In this document: positions 54,276-62,852 of the stretch, piece by piece | How the letters are laid out: the number at the start of each line of letters is the position of its first letter | Numbering within the stretch: position 1 is the first letter of the stretch | Source of the DNA: Humibacter sp. RRB41 | GTDB taxonomy: Bacteria; Actinomycetota; Actinomycetes; Actinomycetales; Microbacteriaceae | Direction: 5' to 3' | Assembly: GCF_022761015.1 (NCBI RefSeq) | Contig: NZ_JAKWJQ010000003.1 | Span: forward strand, 372,001 to 436,000 | DNA length: 64,000 bases | The notes under the pieces: model-generated | The model's input: only the letters and a program-made list of their open reading frames with translations | What the model was told of the DNA's origin: nothing | The model's database searches: none | Translations under genes and position numbers: made by a program

Positions 54276-55679
54276 ATGTCCTCCGTGCTGCCCTTCATCG
54301 TCGGCGTGCTGATCTTCGTGATCGGCCTCGCTCTGTCGATCGCGCTGCACGAGCTCGGACATCTCACGGCGGCCAAGGCGTTCGGCGTCAAAGTGACCCA
54401 GTACATGGTGGGATTCGGAAGGACACTGTTCTCGTTCCGCAAGGGCGAGACCGAGTACGGCGTGAAGATGCTGCCCTTCGGCGGCTACATCGCGATGATC
54501 GGCATGTTCCCGCCGAAGCATCCCGGCGACGCCCCGAGGGATGCCTCGACGGGCTTCTACAACTCGCTCGTGATGACAGACGGAGGCCTTGGCGCCTCAG
54601 CTGAGCAACGGGCGCAGCAGACGACGGGCGAGCAGCGCAGAGGCACGCTCGGCACCTGGGCCGAAGAGGCGAGGATAGCCAGCGCCGAGACGATCCCCGA
54701 CGGAGAGGACCACCGCGCCTTCTACCGGCTGCACCCGTTCAAGCGCATCATCGTCATGCTCGCCGGACCGTTCATGAACCTCGTGATCGCATTCGTGCTG
54801 ATCGCGATCATGCTCAGCGGCATCGGCGTCCAGGCCGCGAGCACCACCGTGCAGTCTGTATCAGCGTGTCTGAAGCCCGCGACGACGACGAGCACGACGT
54901 GCGCGACATCCGATCCCGCGTCCCCCGCTGCCGCCGCCGGCCTCAGGTCCGGCGACCGCATCGTGAAGTACGACGGCACGGCGATCACGAGCTGGGAGCA
55001 GCTCTCCACGAAAATCCAGAACTCGGCGGGTGAGATCGTGCCCGTCGTCGTCGAGCGCGACGGCAAGGACGTCACGCTGCAGATCACGCCGAAGCAGACC
55101 GAGGGCCAGGTCATCGATTCCTCGACCGGCAAGACCGTCACCAAGAACATCGGCATGATCGGCATCTCACCGACGACCGAGTTCCAACCGCAGTCGATCG
55201 GCACGGCGTTCGCATCAACTGGGCAGCAGCTCGGCCAGGTCGTCGGCGTGGTGATCAACCTGCCCGAACGCATGGTCGGCGTGTGGAACGCGGCATTCGG
55301 GTCGGGTGAGCGTTCGGCGTCCAGCCCCGTCGGCATCATCGGCGTCGGCCGCATGGCCGGAGAGATCGCCGACAGCAGCTCGTACGCGTTCATGTCGAAG
55401 ATCCAGCTGATGCTGAGCCTGCTCGCCTCGCTCAACCTGGCGCTGTTCGTGTTCAACATGATCCCGTTGCTGCCCCTCGACGGCGGCCACATCGCCGGCG
55501 CGATCTGGGAATGGCTGAAGCGCGGATGGTTCAAGGCCACGCGTCGCGGCACCTCGCCGAAGCCCGTCGACATGGCCAGGCTGATGCCACTCACCTACGC
55601 GGTGATCATCGTGCTCGGAGCGATGAGCCTGCTGTTGGCGTACGCGGACATCGTGAAGCCGATCAGTCTTCCTGGGTGA
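54276..55679 (+). CDS. Site-2 intramembrane metalloprotease (RseP/Rip1 family)
   Basis: 467 residues. The zinc-binding HELGH is at residues 25-29 inside the first membrane helix. Further hydrophobic segments, a PDZ domain (about 215-290, AAAGLRSGDRIVKYDGTAITSWEQL split at Ala) and the second active-site motif NMIPLLPLDGGHIAG complete the family. In mycobacteria Rip1 cuts anti-sigma factors. ATG 54276 places HELGH at the expected distance; an in-frame ATG at 54216 is not supported. It sits between dxr and ispG as in other actinobacteria, though with inserted genes on both sides. Confidence 0.93.
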   Translation: MSSVLPFIVGVLIFVIGLALSIALHELGHLTAAKAFGVKVTQYMVGFGRTLFSFRKGETEYGVKMLPFGGYIAMIGMFPPKHPGDAPRDASTGFYNSLVMTDGGLGASAEQRAQQTTGEQRRGTLGTWAEEARIASAETIPDGEDHRAFYRLHPFKRIIVMLAGPFMNLVIAFVLIAIMLSGIGVQAASTTVQSVSACLKPATTTSTTCATSDPASPAAAAGLRSGDRIVKYDGTAITSWEQLSTKIQNSAGEIVPVVVERDGKDVTLQITPKQTEGQVIDSSTGKTVTKNIGMIGISPTTEFQPQSIGTAFASTGQQLGQVVGVVINLPERMVGVWNAAFGSGERSASSPVGIIGVGRMAGEIADSSSYAFMSKIQLMLSLLASLNLALFVFNMIPLLPLDGGHIAGAIWEWLKRGWFKATRRGTSPKPVDMARLMPLTYAVIIVLGAMSLLLAYADIVKPISLPG

Positions 55680-55723
55680 TGTGCGCGCCCGGCCCCGCCG
55701 GGCGCGCCGCTGCCCGCAGGGTG

Positions 55724-55750
55724 CGAGGGTGCGAGGGTGCGAGGGTGCGT
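55724..55750. repeat. Octamer tandem repeat
   Basis: About three copies of GGGTGCGA in a row in the space after the site-2 protease gene. Likely a slipped-strand simple repeat. Confidence 0.7.
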
Positions 55751-55771
55751 TCGGTGCAGGTGAGTACCGCT

Positions 55772-55844
55772 CGCCACGATTCAGGACATGTCGGTCGGCG
55801 TCCACATATCCGGCATAGCCGGCCGCATGTCCTGAATTGTGGCG
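55772..55844. repeat. Long inverted repeat with inner hairpin
   Basis: Arms CGCCACGATTCAGGACATG (55772-55790) and CATGTCCTGAATTGTGGCG (55826-55844) match at 18 of 19 positions around a 35-base loop, which itself holds CCGGC-ATA-GCCGG (55810-55822). It lies in the 289-base gap before bdhA, which holds no gene. It may be a REP-like element, a terminator or an operator. Confidence 0.75.
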
Positions 55845-55968
55845 GAATGTGCATCTGCCGCACTGGTGTGGGCTTACGTATTGTTGGTGATGTCCGGCGG
55901 TTCGTGCCGGATGTCGTCTTCTGCATGAGCGGAGCGGCCTGGTCGACGATGACCGAACGGAGCGTGCC

Positions 55969-56736
55969 GTGGCTGACGATGGATCCCTCGACGACTCACT
56001 CGCCGGGCGCCGAGCACTGATCACCGGGGGAGCCAGCGGCATCGGCGCCGCGTGCGCACGAGCCTTCGCCGCGGCCGGTGCAGCGGTCACGATCGCTGAC
56101 CTCGACGGGGATGCCGCCCGCCGCGTCGCCGACGAGATCGGCGGAACGGCGTGGCAGGTAGACCTCTCCGACGTGGAAGCGCTCGCGGAGCTCGAGCTCG
56201 ATGCGGACATCCTGATCAACAACGCGGGCATCCAGCACGTGAGCCCGATCGAAGAGTTCGAACGGGAGCGCTTCGAACTGATCATGCGGCTCATGCTGGA
56301 GGCGCCGTTCCTTCTCATCCGGGCCGCGCTGCCGGGCATGTACCAACGGGGCTGGGGTCGCGTCATCAACCTCTCCAGCGTGCACGGGCTGCGCGCGTCC
56401 GCCTACAAGTCGGCATATGTCGCCGCGAAGCACGGCCTCGAGGGTCTGTCGAAGGTCACGGCACTCGAGGGCGGCCCCCACGGCGTCACGAGCAACTGCA
56501 TCGAGCCTGCCTACGTGAACACGCCGCTCGTCCAACGGCAGATCGCCGATCAAGCCCGTGTGCACGGCATCCCGGAGGAGGACGTCGTGCCGACGATCAT
56601 GCTCACCGAGAGCGTGATCAAGCGACTCGTCGAGCCCGAAGAAGTCGCATCGCTCGCGCTCTGGCTCGCGAGCGAGCACGCCGGCATGGTCACCGGCGCG
56701 AGCTACACCATGGACGGCGGATGGAGCGCACGATGA
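55969..56736 (+). CDS. bdhA: 3-Hydroxybutyrate dehydrogenase (SDR family)
   Basis: 255 residues of the classical SDR family. NAD-binding TGGASGIG (19-26), DILINNAGIQHVSPIEEF, catalytic Ser, Tyr and Lys (NLSSVHGLRASAYKSAYVAAK split after Ala), and the C-terminal TGASYTMDGGWSAR. The features IQHVSPIEEF, HGLEGLSKVTALE and PLVQRQIADQA match D-3-hydroxybutyrate dehydrogenases, which oxidise 3-hydroxybutyrate to acetoacetate. The two CoA-transferase subunit genes downstream act on acetoacetate, supporting the call. GTG start at 55969; the stop overlaps the hydrolase gene by four bases. Confidence 0.85.
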   Translation: MADDGSLDDSLAGRRALITGGASGIGAACARAFAAAGAAVTIADLDGDAARRVADEIGGTAWQVDLSDVEALAELELDADILINNAGIQHVSPIEEFERERFELIMRLMLEAPFLLIRAALPGMYQRGWGRVINLSSVHGLRASAYKSAYVAAKHGLEGLSKVTALEGGPHGVTSNCIEPAYVNTPLVQRQIADQARVHGIPEEDVVPTIMLTESVIKRLVEPEEVASLALWLASEHAGMVTGASYTMDGGWSAR

Positions 56737-57677
56737 CTCAGGCAGGCGGAATCGTCAGGTACGAGCCTTTCCGGGTGCCGGTGAGTGGCGGTGAGCTCGC
56801 CGGCGGCGTGTGGAACCCCGACGCGCAAGGGATGCCCGTGCTCGCCGTGCACGGAATCAGCGCATCGCATCGCACCTGGCCGTTGCTGGCGGATGCGCTG
56901 CCGAACGTGCGCATCATCGCGCCCGACCTGCGCGGGCGGGGCCGCAGCAACTCGCTTCCCGCACCGTGGGGCATCCGTGATCACGCCGATGACATGGCCG
57001 CTGTGCTCGACGCGTTCGATATTCGGAAGGCGGTCGTCGTCGGCCACTCGATGGGCGGCTTCGTCGCAGTACGAACGGCGGATCAGCATCCCGATCGGGT
57101 CGCCGCGCTCGTGCTCCTGGACGGCGGCCTCCCGATACCCGTCACGGTCCCCGATGACGTGCCGGCCGAGGAACTGCCCTCGTACCTGCTCGGGCCGGCT
57201 GGCGAGCGACTGTCCAGAGTGTTCCCGAGCCGCGCGGCGTATGCGGAGTTCTGGCGCGGGCATCCGGCGTTTCGCGGCAACTGGAACGATGACGTCGCCG
57301 AGTACGTCGACTACGACCTCGACGAGGTCGATGGCGGCTTCCGGCCGTCGAGCAGATTCGACGCCGTCGCGACCAACATCGTGCAACAGGACGGTGGAGA
57401 CGGCTACCTGGATGCCCTCGGCAGCTTGCGTGTGCCCGTCGACTTCCTGCGCGCGCCCCGTGGTCTTACCGACGGCCCGCCGCTCTACGCGGATCAGGTG
57501 GTCGATGCGGCAGCCGAATCGATCCGGAACTTTCGTCGACACGAGATCGACGACGTCAACCACTATTCGCTCGTGCTCACCGAGCACGGCATGCGTCAGG
57601 TCGCACCGATCGTGCGCGACGCGGTGGGCGGTACCGGCACGGGCGCCACGAGCGCGCACGCCGCAGAAGGAGGATGA
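56733..57677 (+). CDS. Alpha/beta hydrolase
   Basis: 314 residues. The oxyanion loop is LAVHGISASHRTW, the nucleophile elbow is VGHSMGGF, and a C-terminal His lies in DDVNHYSLVLTEHG. ATG 56733 overlaps the bdhA stop and has GGAG six bases ahead; ATG 56721 is a less likely alternative. In a ketone-body operon it could cleave hydroxybutyrate oligomers or esters, but that is inferred from place alone. Confidence 0.8.
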   Translation: MTQAGGIVRYEPFRVPVSGGELAGGVWNPDAQGMPVLAVHGISASHRTWPLLADALPNVRIIAPDLRGRGRSNSLPAPWGIRDHADDMAAVLDAFDIRKAVVVGHSMGGFVAVRTADQHPDRVAALVLLDGGLPIPVTVPDDVPAEELPSYLLGPAGERLSRVFPSRAAYAEFWRGHPAFRGNWNDDVAEYVDYDLDEVDGGFRPSSRFDAVATNIVQQDGGDGYLDALGSLRVPVDFLRAPRGLTDGPPLYADQVVDAAAESIRNFRRHEIDDVNHYSLVLTEHGMRQVAPIVRDAVGGTGTGATSAHAAEGG

Positions 57678-57689
57678 GGTGGAACGAGA

Positions 57690-58469
57690 ATGAGCATCGA
57701 CAAACGCGTGGACAGCGCGGCCGACGCGGTGGCAGACATCCGTGACGGCGACTCGATCGCTGTCGGAGGCTTCGGGCTGTGCGGCAACCCGATGCAGTTG
57801 ATCACGGCCCTGCTCGAGCAGGGAGCCGGCAGCCTGTCGGTCGTCAGCAACAACTGCGGCGTCGACGACTGGGGGCTGGGACTGCTGCTCGGCGCGAGGC
57901 GCATTCGCAAGATGACATCGTCGTACGTCGGTGAGAACAAGGAGTTCGAACGGCAGTTCCTCAGCGGCGAACTCGAGGTCGAGCTCACCCCGCAGGGCAC
58001 GCTCGCCGAGAAGCTCCGTGCCGGCGGCTCCGGCATCGCCGCCTTCTACACGCAGACCGGCGTCGGCACGCAGATCGCCGAGGGCGGACTGCCGCTGCGC
58101 TACGGCGCCGACGGATCCGTCGCGCTCGCGTCGCCTGCCAAGCACGTGCGCGAATTCGATGTGCGCGGCGCGGCGAAGGACTTCGTGCTCGAAGAGGCGA
58201 TCAGCACCGACTTCTCGCTCGTGCACGCCAAGGTCGGCGACACTCACGGCAACCTCGTGTTCCACGAGTCGGCGCGCAACTTCTCACCCCTGGCGGCGAT
58301 GGCCGGACGAATCTGCATCGCCCAGGTCGAGACGCTCGTCGAACCCGGTGCGATCGATCCGGATGCCGTGCACCTGCCAGGCGTCTACGTGCAGCGCGTC
58401 GTCGAGGTCGGCACCGACATCGAGAAACGCATCGAACGGCGCACCGTGCGCGCCGGATCGGAGGGCTGA
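57690..58469 (+). CDS. scoA: Succinyl-CoA:3-ketoacid CoA-transferase subunit A
   Basis: 259 residues of family I CoA-transferase, alpha subunit. DGDSIAVGGFGLCGNPMQLI carries the glycine-rich motif, followed by SVVSNNCGVDDWGLGLLL, SYVGENKEFERQFLSGELEVE split at Phe, and TPQGTLAEKLRAGG. It transfers CoA from succinyl-CoA to acetoacetate together with ScoB. GGAATGAGGTGGAACGAGA lies ahead of the ATG. The next gene begins three bases after its stop. Confidence 0.93.
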   Translation: MSIDKRVDSAADAVADIRDGDSIAVGGFGLCGNPMQLITALLEQGAGSLSVVSNNCGVDDWGLGLLLGARRIRKMTSSYVGENKEFERQFLSGELEVELTPQGTLAEKLRAGGSGIAAFYTQTGVGTQIAEGGLPLRYGADGSVALASPAKHVREFDVRGAAKDFVLEEAISTDFSLVHAKVGDTHGNLVFHESARNFSPLAAMAGRICIAQVETLVEPGAIDPDAVHLPGVYVQRVVEVGTDIEKRIERRTVRAGSEG

Positions 58470-58472
58470 GGG

Positions 58473-59129
58473 ATGCCTTTGACGCGAATCGAGATGGCCG
58501 CGCGCGCCGCCCTCGAGCTGCCGGACGGCGCATACGTGAACCTCGGCATCGGGCTGCCGACCCTGGTACCCAACTACGTGCCGGCCGGACGCACGCTGGT
58601 GCTGCAGTCGGAGAACGGCATCCTCGGCGTCGGCCCGTATCCCGAGGCGGATGCCATCGACCCCGACCTCATCAACGCGGGCAAGGAGACGGTCACCGTG
58701 CTGCCCGGCGCCGCATTCTTCGACTCGGCTCTGAGCTTCGGCATGATCCGCGGCGGAAAGATCGACGCGGCCGTCCTCGGAGCCATGCAGGTGTCGGCCA
58801 GGGGTGACCTCGCCAACTGGATGATCCCCGGGAAGATGGTCAAGGGTCCAGGCGGCGCGATGGACCTCGTGCACGGCGCAGGCAGGGTGATCGTGCTCAT
58901 GGAACACGTCGCGAAAGACGGCAGCCCGAAGATCGTCGACGAGTGTTCCCTGCCGCTCACGGGCCGCGGCGTGGTGAATCGCATCATCACAGACCTCGCG
59001 GTGATCGACGTGGAGCCCGACGGGCTCGTGCTGCGCGAGCTCGCACCCGACGTGACGATCGACGACGTGATCGCGGCGACGCAGCCTTCACTGCGCGTCG
59101 AACTCGATGGAGAGGAAGCGCTGCGATGA
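58473..59129 (+). CDS. scoB: Succinyl-CoA:3-ketoacid CoA-transferase subunit B
   Basis: 218 residues, beta subunit. The glutamate that forms the CoA thioester is E47 in [13 protein letters not shown], and [33 protein letters not shown] and [19 protein letters not shown] match the family. With ScoA it makes acetoacetyl-CoA, which thiolase can then cleave. The stop overlaps the start of the second hydrolase gene by four bases. Confidence 0.94.
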   Translation: MPLTRIEMAARAALELPDGAYVNLGIGLPTLVPNYVPAGRTLVLQSENGILGVGPYPEADAIDPDLINAGKETVTVLPGAAFFDSALSFGMIRGGKIDAAVLGAMQVSARGDLANWMIPGKMVKGPGGAMDLVHGAGRVIVLMEHVAKDGSPKIVDECSLPLTGRGVVNRIITDLAVIDVEPDGLVLRELAPDVTIDDVIAATQPSLRVELDGEEALR

Positions 59130-60187
59130 GTTCGACATTCGACGGAATCCGAGCACAGGTCGTTCCGACCGGACGGCTTCGTGCCGGCGTGCTCGAACGC
59201 CCTGCGGACGAACCGGGCACCACCGTGGTGTTCGTGCACGGCAACGTGTCGTCCAGCCTGTTCTGGCAACCGCTCATGCTTGCGTTACCGGCGGACGTCC
59301 GGGCGCTCGCTGTCGATCTTCGCGGCTTCGGCGACAGCGAGACGCTTCCGGTGGATGCCACGCGCGGCCTGCGCGATTACGCGGACGACGTGTGGTCGGT
59401 GGTCGACGCGCTCGCCATCGACCGTGTGCATCTGGTCGGCTGGAGCATGGGCGGTGGTGTTGTGTTGCAGCAGCTGCTCGATCGGCCGGATGCCGTGGCA
59501 TCCGTCACGCTCATCTCTCCCGTTTCCCCCTACGGATTCGGCGGAACCGCGACGGACGGCACACGCCTGACGGATGACGACGCCGGCGTCGGCGCAGGTG
59601 GGGCGAACCCGGACTTCGTGGCCAGGCTGGCGTCGGGGGACCGCACTGCTGACGAGGCGACGTCTCCGCGCTCGGTGTTCCGGTCGTCGTACGTCGCGCA
59701 CGGATATGCGAGCGAGTACGAGGACCTCTGGGTCGAGTCGATGCTGACCACCAAGACCGGAGAGGACAACTACCCGGGAGACGCTGTGGCGTCGCCGAAC
59801 TGGCCGGGACTGGCGGCGGGCACGCGCGGGGTGCTGAACACGATGGCGCCGAAGTACTTCGACGTATCGGGGATCGTCGGTCTGGGTCACAAGCCGCCGC
59901 TGCTCTGGATCCACGGCGAGAGCGACGCGATCGTCGGCGATGAATCGTTCTTCGACCTCAACACGCTTGGCAAGGTCGGGGTGTTGCCGGACTGGCCGGG
60001 CGAGGCCGTGGCGCCACCGCAGCCGATGCTGCGCCAGACACGCACGGTGCTCGAGCGCTACGCAGCCGGCGGAGGACGCTACCGCGAGCTGGAGCTCGCG
60101 AACTGCGGCCACTCCGCCCACATCGAGCAGACCGACACCGTGGCAGAGGCGCTGGAGAACCTGCTGAACGAGGTGGCCGCAAGCTGA
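59126..60187 (+). CDS. Alpha/beta hydrolase
   Basis: 353 residues. [17 protein letters not shown] forms the oxyanion loop, VGWSMGGG the nucleophile elbow, [13 protein letters not shown] the acid residue and [12 protein letters not shown] the catalytic His. It resembles 2-hydroxymuconate-type or ester hydrolases in length, plus a cap of about 120 residues. It is the last gene of the bdhA-hydrolase-scoA-scoB-hydrolase operon. Substrate not known. AGAGGAAGCGCTGCG lies before ATG 59126. Confidence 0.82.
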   Translation: MSSTFDGIRAQVVPTGRLRAGVLERPADEPGTTVVFVHGNVSSSLFWQPLMLALPADVRALAVDLRGFGDSETLPVDATRGLRDYADDVWSVVDALAIDRVHLVGWSMGGGVVLQQLLDRPDAVASVTLISPVSPYGFGGTATDGTRLTDDDAGVGAGGANPDFVARLASGDRTADEATSPRSVFRSSYVAHGYASEYEDLWVESMLTTKTGEDNYPGDAVASPNWPGLAAGTRGVLNTMAPKYFDVSGIVGLGHKPPLLWIHGESDAIVGDESFFDLNTLGKVGVLPDWPGEAVAPPQPMLRQTRTVLERYAAGGGRYRELELANCGHSAHIEQTDTVAEALENLLNEVAAS

Positions 60188-60248
60188 CGTGTGGTGAGCG
60201 GCGCGCCCGGCAGGGACGAGCACGCAAGCAGGCATCAGCGCGCAAAAC

Positions 60249-60254
60249 TACACT
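60249..60254 (+). promoter_or_regulatory. TACACT -10 box of ispG
   Basis: TACACT lies seven bases ahead of the GTG at 60262, implying a nearly leaderless transcript. Confidence 0.4.
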
Positions 60255-60261
60255 GGCTCTC

Positions 60262-61416
60262 GTGCCAGCAGTCAATCTCGGTATGCCGTCCGTGCCCGAT
60301 GTGCTTCACCCGCGCCGCAAATCCCGGCAGATCCGGGTGGGCAAGGTGTTGGTGGGCGGCGACGCCCCTGTCAGCGTGCAGTCGATGACGACGACGCCGA
60401 CCACGAACATCAACGCGACCTTGCAGCAGATCGCCGAGTTGACGGCATCCGGATGCGACATCGTTCGCGTCGCCGTCCCCAGCCGCGACGACGCCGAGGC
60501 GCTGCCGATCATCGCCAGGAAGAGTCAGATTCCGGTCATCGCCGACATTCACTTCCAGCCGAACTACGTTTTCGCGGCGATCGACGCCGGCTGCGCCGGG
60601 GTTCGCGTGAACCCGGGCAACATCCGCAAGTTCGACGATCAGGTCGGCAAGATCGCGGCGGCGGCCAAGGCGGCCGATGTCTCCATCCGCATCGGCGTGA
60701 ATGCGGGCTCGCTCGAGCCGAGCATCCTGCAGAAGTACGGCAAGGCCACGCCTGAGGCGCTCGTCGAGAGCGCGGTGTGGGAGGCGAGCCTGTTCGAGGA
60801 GCACGACTTCCACGACTTCAAGATCTCGGTGAAGCACAACGACCCGATCGTGATGGTCAAGGCGTACCGGCTGCTCGCGGAGCGTGGCGACTGGCCCCTG
60901 CACCTCGGCGTGACGGAGGCCGGGCCGGCGTTCCAGGGCACGATCAAGTCGGCGACGGCGTTCGGCATCCTGCTTTCCGAGGGCATCGGCGACACGATCC
61001 GCGTCTCGCTCTCTGCGCCTCCGGTCGAAGAGGTGAAGGTGGGCCTGCAGATTCTGCAGTCGCTCAACCTGCGCGAGCGCAAGCTCGAGATCGTGTCATG
61101 CCCGTCGTGCGGCCGCGCCCAGGTGGATGTCTACACGCTGGCCGACAGTGTCACCGAGGGACTGCAGGGCATGAGCGTTCCGCTTCGCGTCGCCGTGATG
61201 GGATGCGTCGTGAACGGTCCTGGCGAGGCGCGTGAGGCAGACCTCGGCGTGGCATCCGGCAATGGCAAGGGTCAGATCTTCGTCAAGGGCGAGGTCATCA
61301 AGACGGTGCCGGAATCCGAGATCGTCGCCACCCTGATCGAGGAGGCCAATCGCATCGCCGAGGAGATGGGCACGGATGCCTCGCTCGGCGAGCCGACGGT
61401 GGTCGTCGGGCACTGA
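60262..61416 (+). CDS. ispG: 4-Hydroxy-3-methylbut-2-enyl diphosphate synthase (GcpE)
   Basis: Iron-sulfur enzyme of the MEP pathway acting after dxr. 384 residues. A TIM-barrel N-terminal part ([38 protein letters not shown]) and the C-terminal cluster domain with ligands C280 and C283 ([12 protein letters not shown]), C315 and E322 ([12 protein letters not shown]) are intact. GTG start at 60262. The stop codon lies inside the first unit of a 15-bp tandem repeat. Confidence 0.96.
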   Translation: MPAVNLGMPSVPDVLHPRRKSRQIRVGKVLVGGDAPVSVQSMTTTPTTNINATLQQIAELTASGCDIVRVAVPSRDDAEALPIIARKSQIPVIADIHFQPNYVFAAIDAGCAGVRVNPGNIRKFDDQVGKIAAAAKAADVSIRIGVNAGSLEPSILQKYGKATPEALVESAVWEASLFEEHDFHDFKISVKHNDPIVMVKAYRLLAERGDWPLHLGVTEAGPAFQGTIKSATAFGILLSEGIGDTIRVSLSAPPVEEVKVGLQILQSLNLRERKLEIVSCPSCGRAQVDVYTLADSVTEGLQGMSVPLRVAVMGCVVNGPGEAREADLGVASGNGKGQIFVKGEVIKTVPESEIVATLIEEANRIAEEMGTDASLGEPTVVVGH

Positions 61417-61463
61417 GCTGTAGGGCACTGAGCTGTAGGGCACTGAGCTGTAGGGCACTGAGA
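61408..61463. repeat. 15-bp tandem repeat at the ispG stop codon
   Basis: GGGCACTGAGCTGTA occurs three times (61408, 61423, 61438) and a fourth partial unit follows at 61453. The TGA of ispG is inside the first unit, so copy number changes would not alter the protein. Each unit carries another in-frame TGA or TAG. Confidence 0.85.
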
Positions 61464-61473
61464 CGTCAGGCTG

Positions 61474-61854
61474 TCACGACCGCGGGGTGAGATATTCCTC
61501 GATGACGGCCGCAATGACGTGCACGTCGTCAAGGTCGCCGGAAGCGAGCTGCTTGGTGAAGACGAACGCTTGATCGTTGGTCATCGTGAGCCGATGCCCG
61601 TTCATGAGCAGAAAGACGTGCATGCCGGCCAGCGCGAGTCGCTTGTTCCCATCGACAAGCGCATGGTTCTTCGCGATGGAGTGCATGAGGGCTGCCGCCT
61701 TGAGCGCGATCGATGGATAGAGTTCGTCGCCGAAGTAGGTCGCCTTCGACCGTGACAGTGCCGACTCGAGGAGGCCGAGATCACGCATCGGTGGTTCGCC
61801 GCCGAGCATGACAGAGGCCAGTCGAAGTGCGTCGTCCAGGTCGAGGTAGATCAT
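61474..61854 (-). CDS. doc: Doc-family toxin (Fic-like fold)
   Basis: 126 residues. The Doc variant of the Fic motif is HALVDGNKR (H64-R72), with the typical N-terminal MIYLDLDDALRLA and the GLLESALSR motif. Known Doc phosphorylates elongation factor Tu and halts translation. The gene overlaps the ribbon-helix-helix antitoxin gene upstream by four bases (61851-61854). P1 Doc is paired with a Phd-type antitoxin, so this RHH pairing is a different but known combination. Confidence 0.9.
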   Translation of the reverse strand: MIYLDLDDALRLASVMLGGEPPMRDLGLLESALSRSKATYFGDELYPSIALKAAALMHSIAKNHALVDGNKRLALAGMHVFLLMNGHRLTMTNDQAFVFTKQLASGDLDDVHVIAAVIEEYLTPRS

Positions 61855-62060
61855 TCCTCGTCGCCCAATCGACGCAACGCCTCCCCATACTGCGTCAGCG
61901 TCGCTTCGATGGCGTGGTCGAGCAGCTCGCGCTTGGTCGTGGTCTCGATGTATCGGCGTACGGCGTCGCGGGCGACTTCTTGCATCGACCGGTTCTCGGC
62001 CGCCGCGCGCATTCGCAGTGCCTCGGTCTCGTCGTCCGACAGTCGCAGTGTCATGGCCAT
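61851..62060 (-). CDS. Ribbon-helix-helix antitoxin partner of Doc
   Basis: 69 residues. An N-terminal RHH DNA-binding segment (TLRLSDDETEALRMRAAAEN and EVARDAVRRYIE) precedes a C-terminal helix (ELLDHAIEATLTQYGEALRRL) likely to cover the toxin. It precedes the toxin gene, as in classic antitoxin-first operons. I chose ATG 62060 because a TACCGT box stands exactly six bases upstream; ATG 62054 is possible. A perfect palindrome overlaps that box, fitting self-repression. Confidence 0.85.
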   Translation of the reverse strand: MAMTLRLSDDETEALRMRAAAENRSMQEVARDAVRRYIETTTKRELLDHAIEATLTQYGEALRRLGDEE

Positions 62061-62066
62061 CAACCT

Positions 62067-62087
62067 ACGGTATCAGCGATGATACCG
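62067..62087 (-). promoter_or_regulatory. Toxin-antitoxin operator and -10 box
   Basis: Perfect inverted repeat CGGTATCA-GCGA-TGATACCG (62068-62087) overlaps the minus-strand -10 box TACCGT (62067-62072) of the antitoxin gene. RHH antitoxins bind such palindromes, so autorepression is very likely. Confidence 0.7.
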
Positions 62088-62148
62088 ATTGGTTCCGGCG
62101 CGATCTGTTCGCGCATGAGCGGTTCGATGCGATGTGGACGAAGAGAGT

Positions 62149-62790
62149 TCAGCGCGCGTCGAGCGTCGCACGCAGTGCGATCTCCAGCCCACGCACGATG
62201 TCCTCCAGAGGCAGCGCCGGATCTTCGGCCGGGCCGCCGAGGCCGACAGCCCACCGCAGATGGATGAACCCGGCACGGATGCCTGCGCCTCCCGTGGCCT
62301 CCACGCGGTCGCCTTCTGCGCGCAACGTGACGGCATCCATCAGCCTGAAGAAGACGTGGTTGCACACGAACGCGCCTGCGCTCAGCGACGGCCTGGCGGG
62401 GATGCCCGCGGCAGCGATCGCGTTCACGATCGGCTTCACCGGCAGCGTGCTGAAGTACGCGGCCGGGGCGCCGGGCAGCGAAGGCTCGTCGACGGGCTGC
62501 TGGCCGTCGTTGTCGGGTACCCGCGCGTCGATGAGGTTCACGGCCACCCGCTCCGGGGTGATCCACGCGCGGCCGCCGGCGAGTCCGGTGGCGATGACGA
62601 CGTCGGGGGAGTGTTCTGCCAGCAGCTCGGCGAGGCGCTCGGCGCTGCGGCCGAAGGCGGTCGGCAGAACGGCGGTGACGAGTTCCTGAGGGCCGTTCCA
62701 GGCATCCGCGACAAGGTGCACGGCCTCGGCCGATGGATTGCGGGCGTCTCCGGCGAACGGTTCGAAGCCGGTGAGCAGTGCGGTGGTCAT
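62149..62790 (-). CDS. pcp: Pyrrolidone-carboxylate peptidase
   Basis: Cysteine peptidase that removes N-terminal pyroglutamate. 213 residues. The catalytic triad is E80 ([14 protein letters not shown]), C143 ([12 protein letters not shown]) and H177 (AGFIHLRW), and the N-terminal [16 protein letters not shown] is diagnostic. TACGCT stands six bases ahead of the ATG at 62790. It is divergent from proS, 62 bases away. Confidence 0.94.
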   Translation of the reverse strand: MTTALLTGFEPFAGDARNPSAEAVHLVADAWNGPQELVTAVLPTAFGRSAERLAELLAEHSPDVVIATGLAGGRAWITPERVAVNLIDARVPDNDGQQPVDEPSLPGAPAAYFSTLPVKPIVNAIAAAGIPARPSLSAGAFVCNHVFFRLMDAVTLRAEGDRVEATGGAGIRAGFIHLRWAVGLGGPAEDPALPLEDIVRGLEIALRATLDAR

Positions 62791-62796
62791 CGCTCC

Positions 62797-62802
62797 AGCG
62801 TA
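62797..62802 (-). promoter_or_regulatory. TACGCT -10 box of pcp
   Basis: On the minus strand TACGCT-GGAGCG-ATG. The six intervening bases include GGAG, which is too close to the ATG for normal Shine-Dalgarno use, so leaderless initiation is favoured. Confidence 0.4.
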
Positions 62803-62838
62803 GGCAGGCGACGAGTCGGGTTGAGCAGACGGACCGAA

Positions 62839-62844
62839 TAGGCT
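62839..62844 (+). promoter_or_regulatory. TAGGCT -10 box of proS
   Basis: TAGGCT lies eight bases before the GTG at 62853, and no Shine-Dalgarno is present. Confidence 0.35.
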
Positions 62845-62852
62845 TGATCCCC

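Noticed and set aside
55724-55844. Insertion sequence or phage attachment site
   Set aside because: No transposase or integrase gene, no target duplication and no tRNA gene nearby; kept only as an inverted repeat.
61408-61463. CRISPR-like repeat array
   Set aside because: Units are 15 bp and directly adjacent with no spacers; it is a simple tandem repeat.
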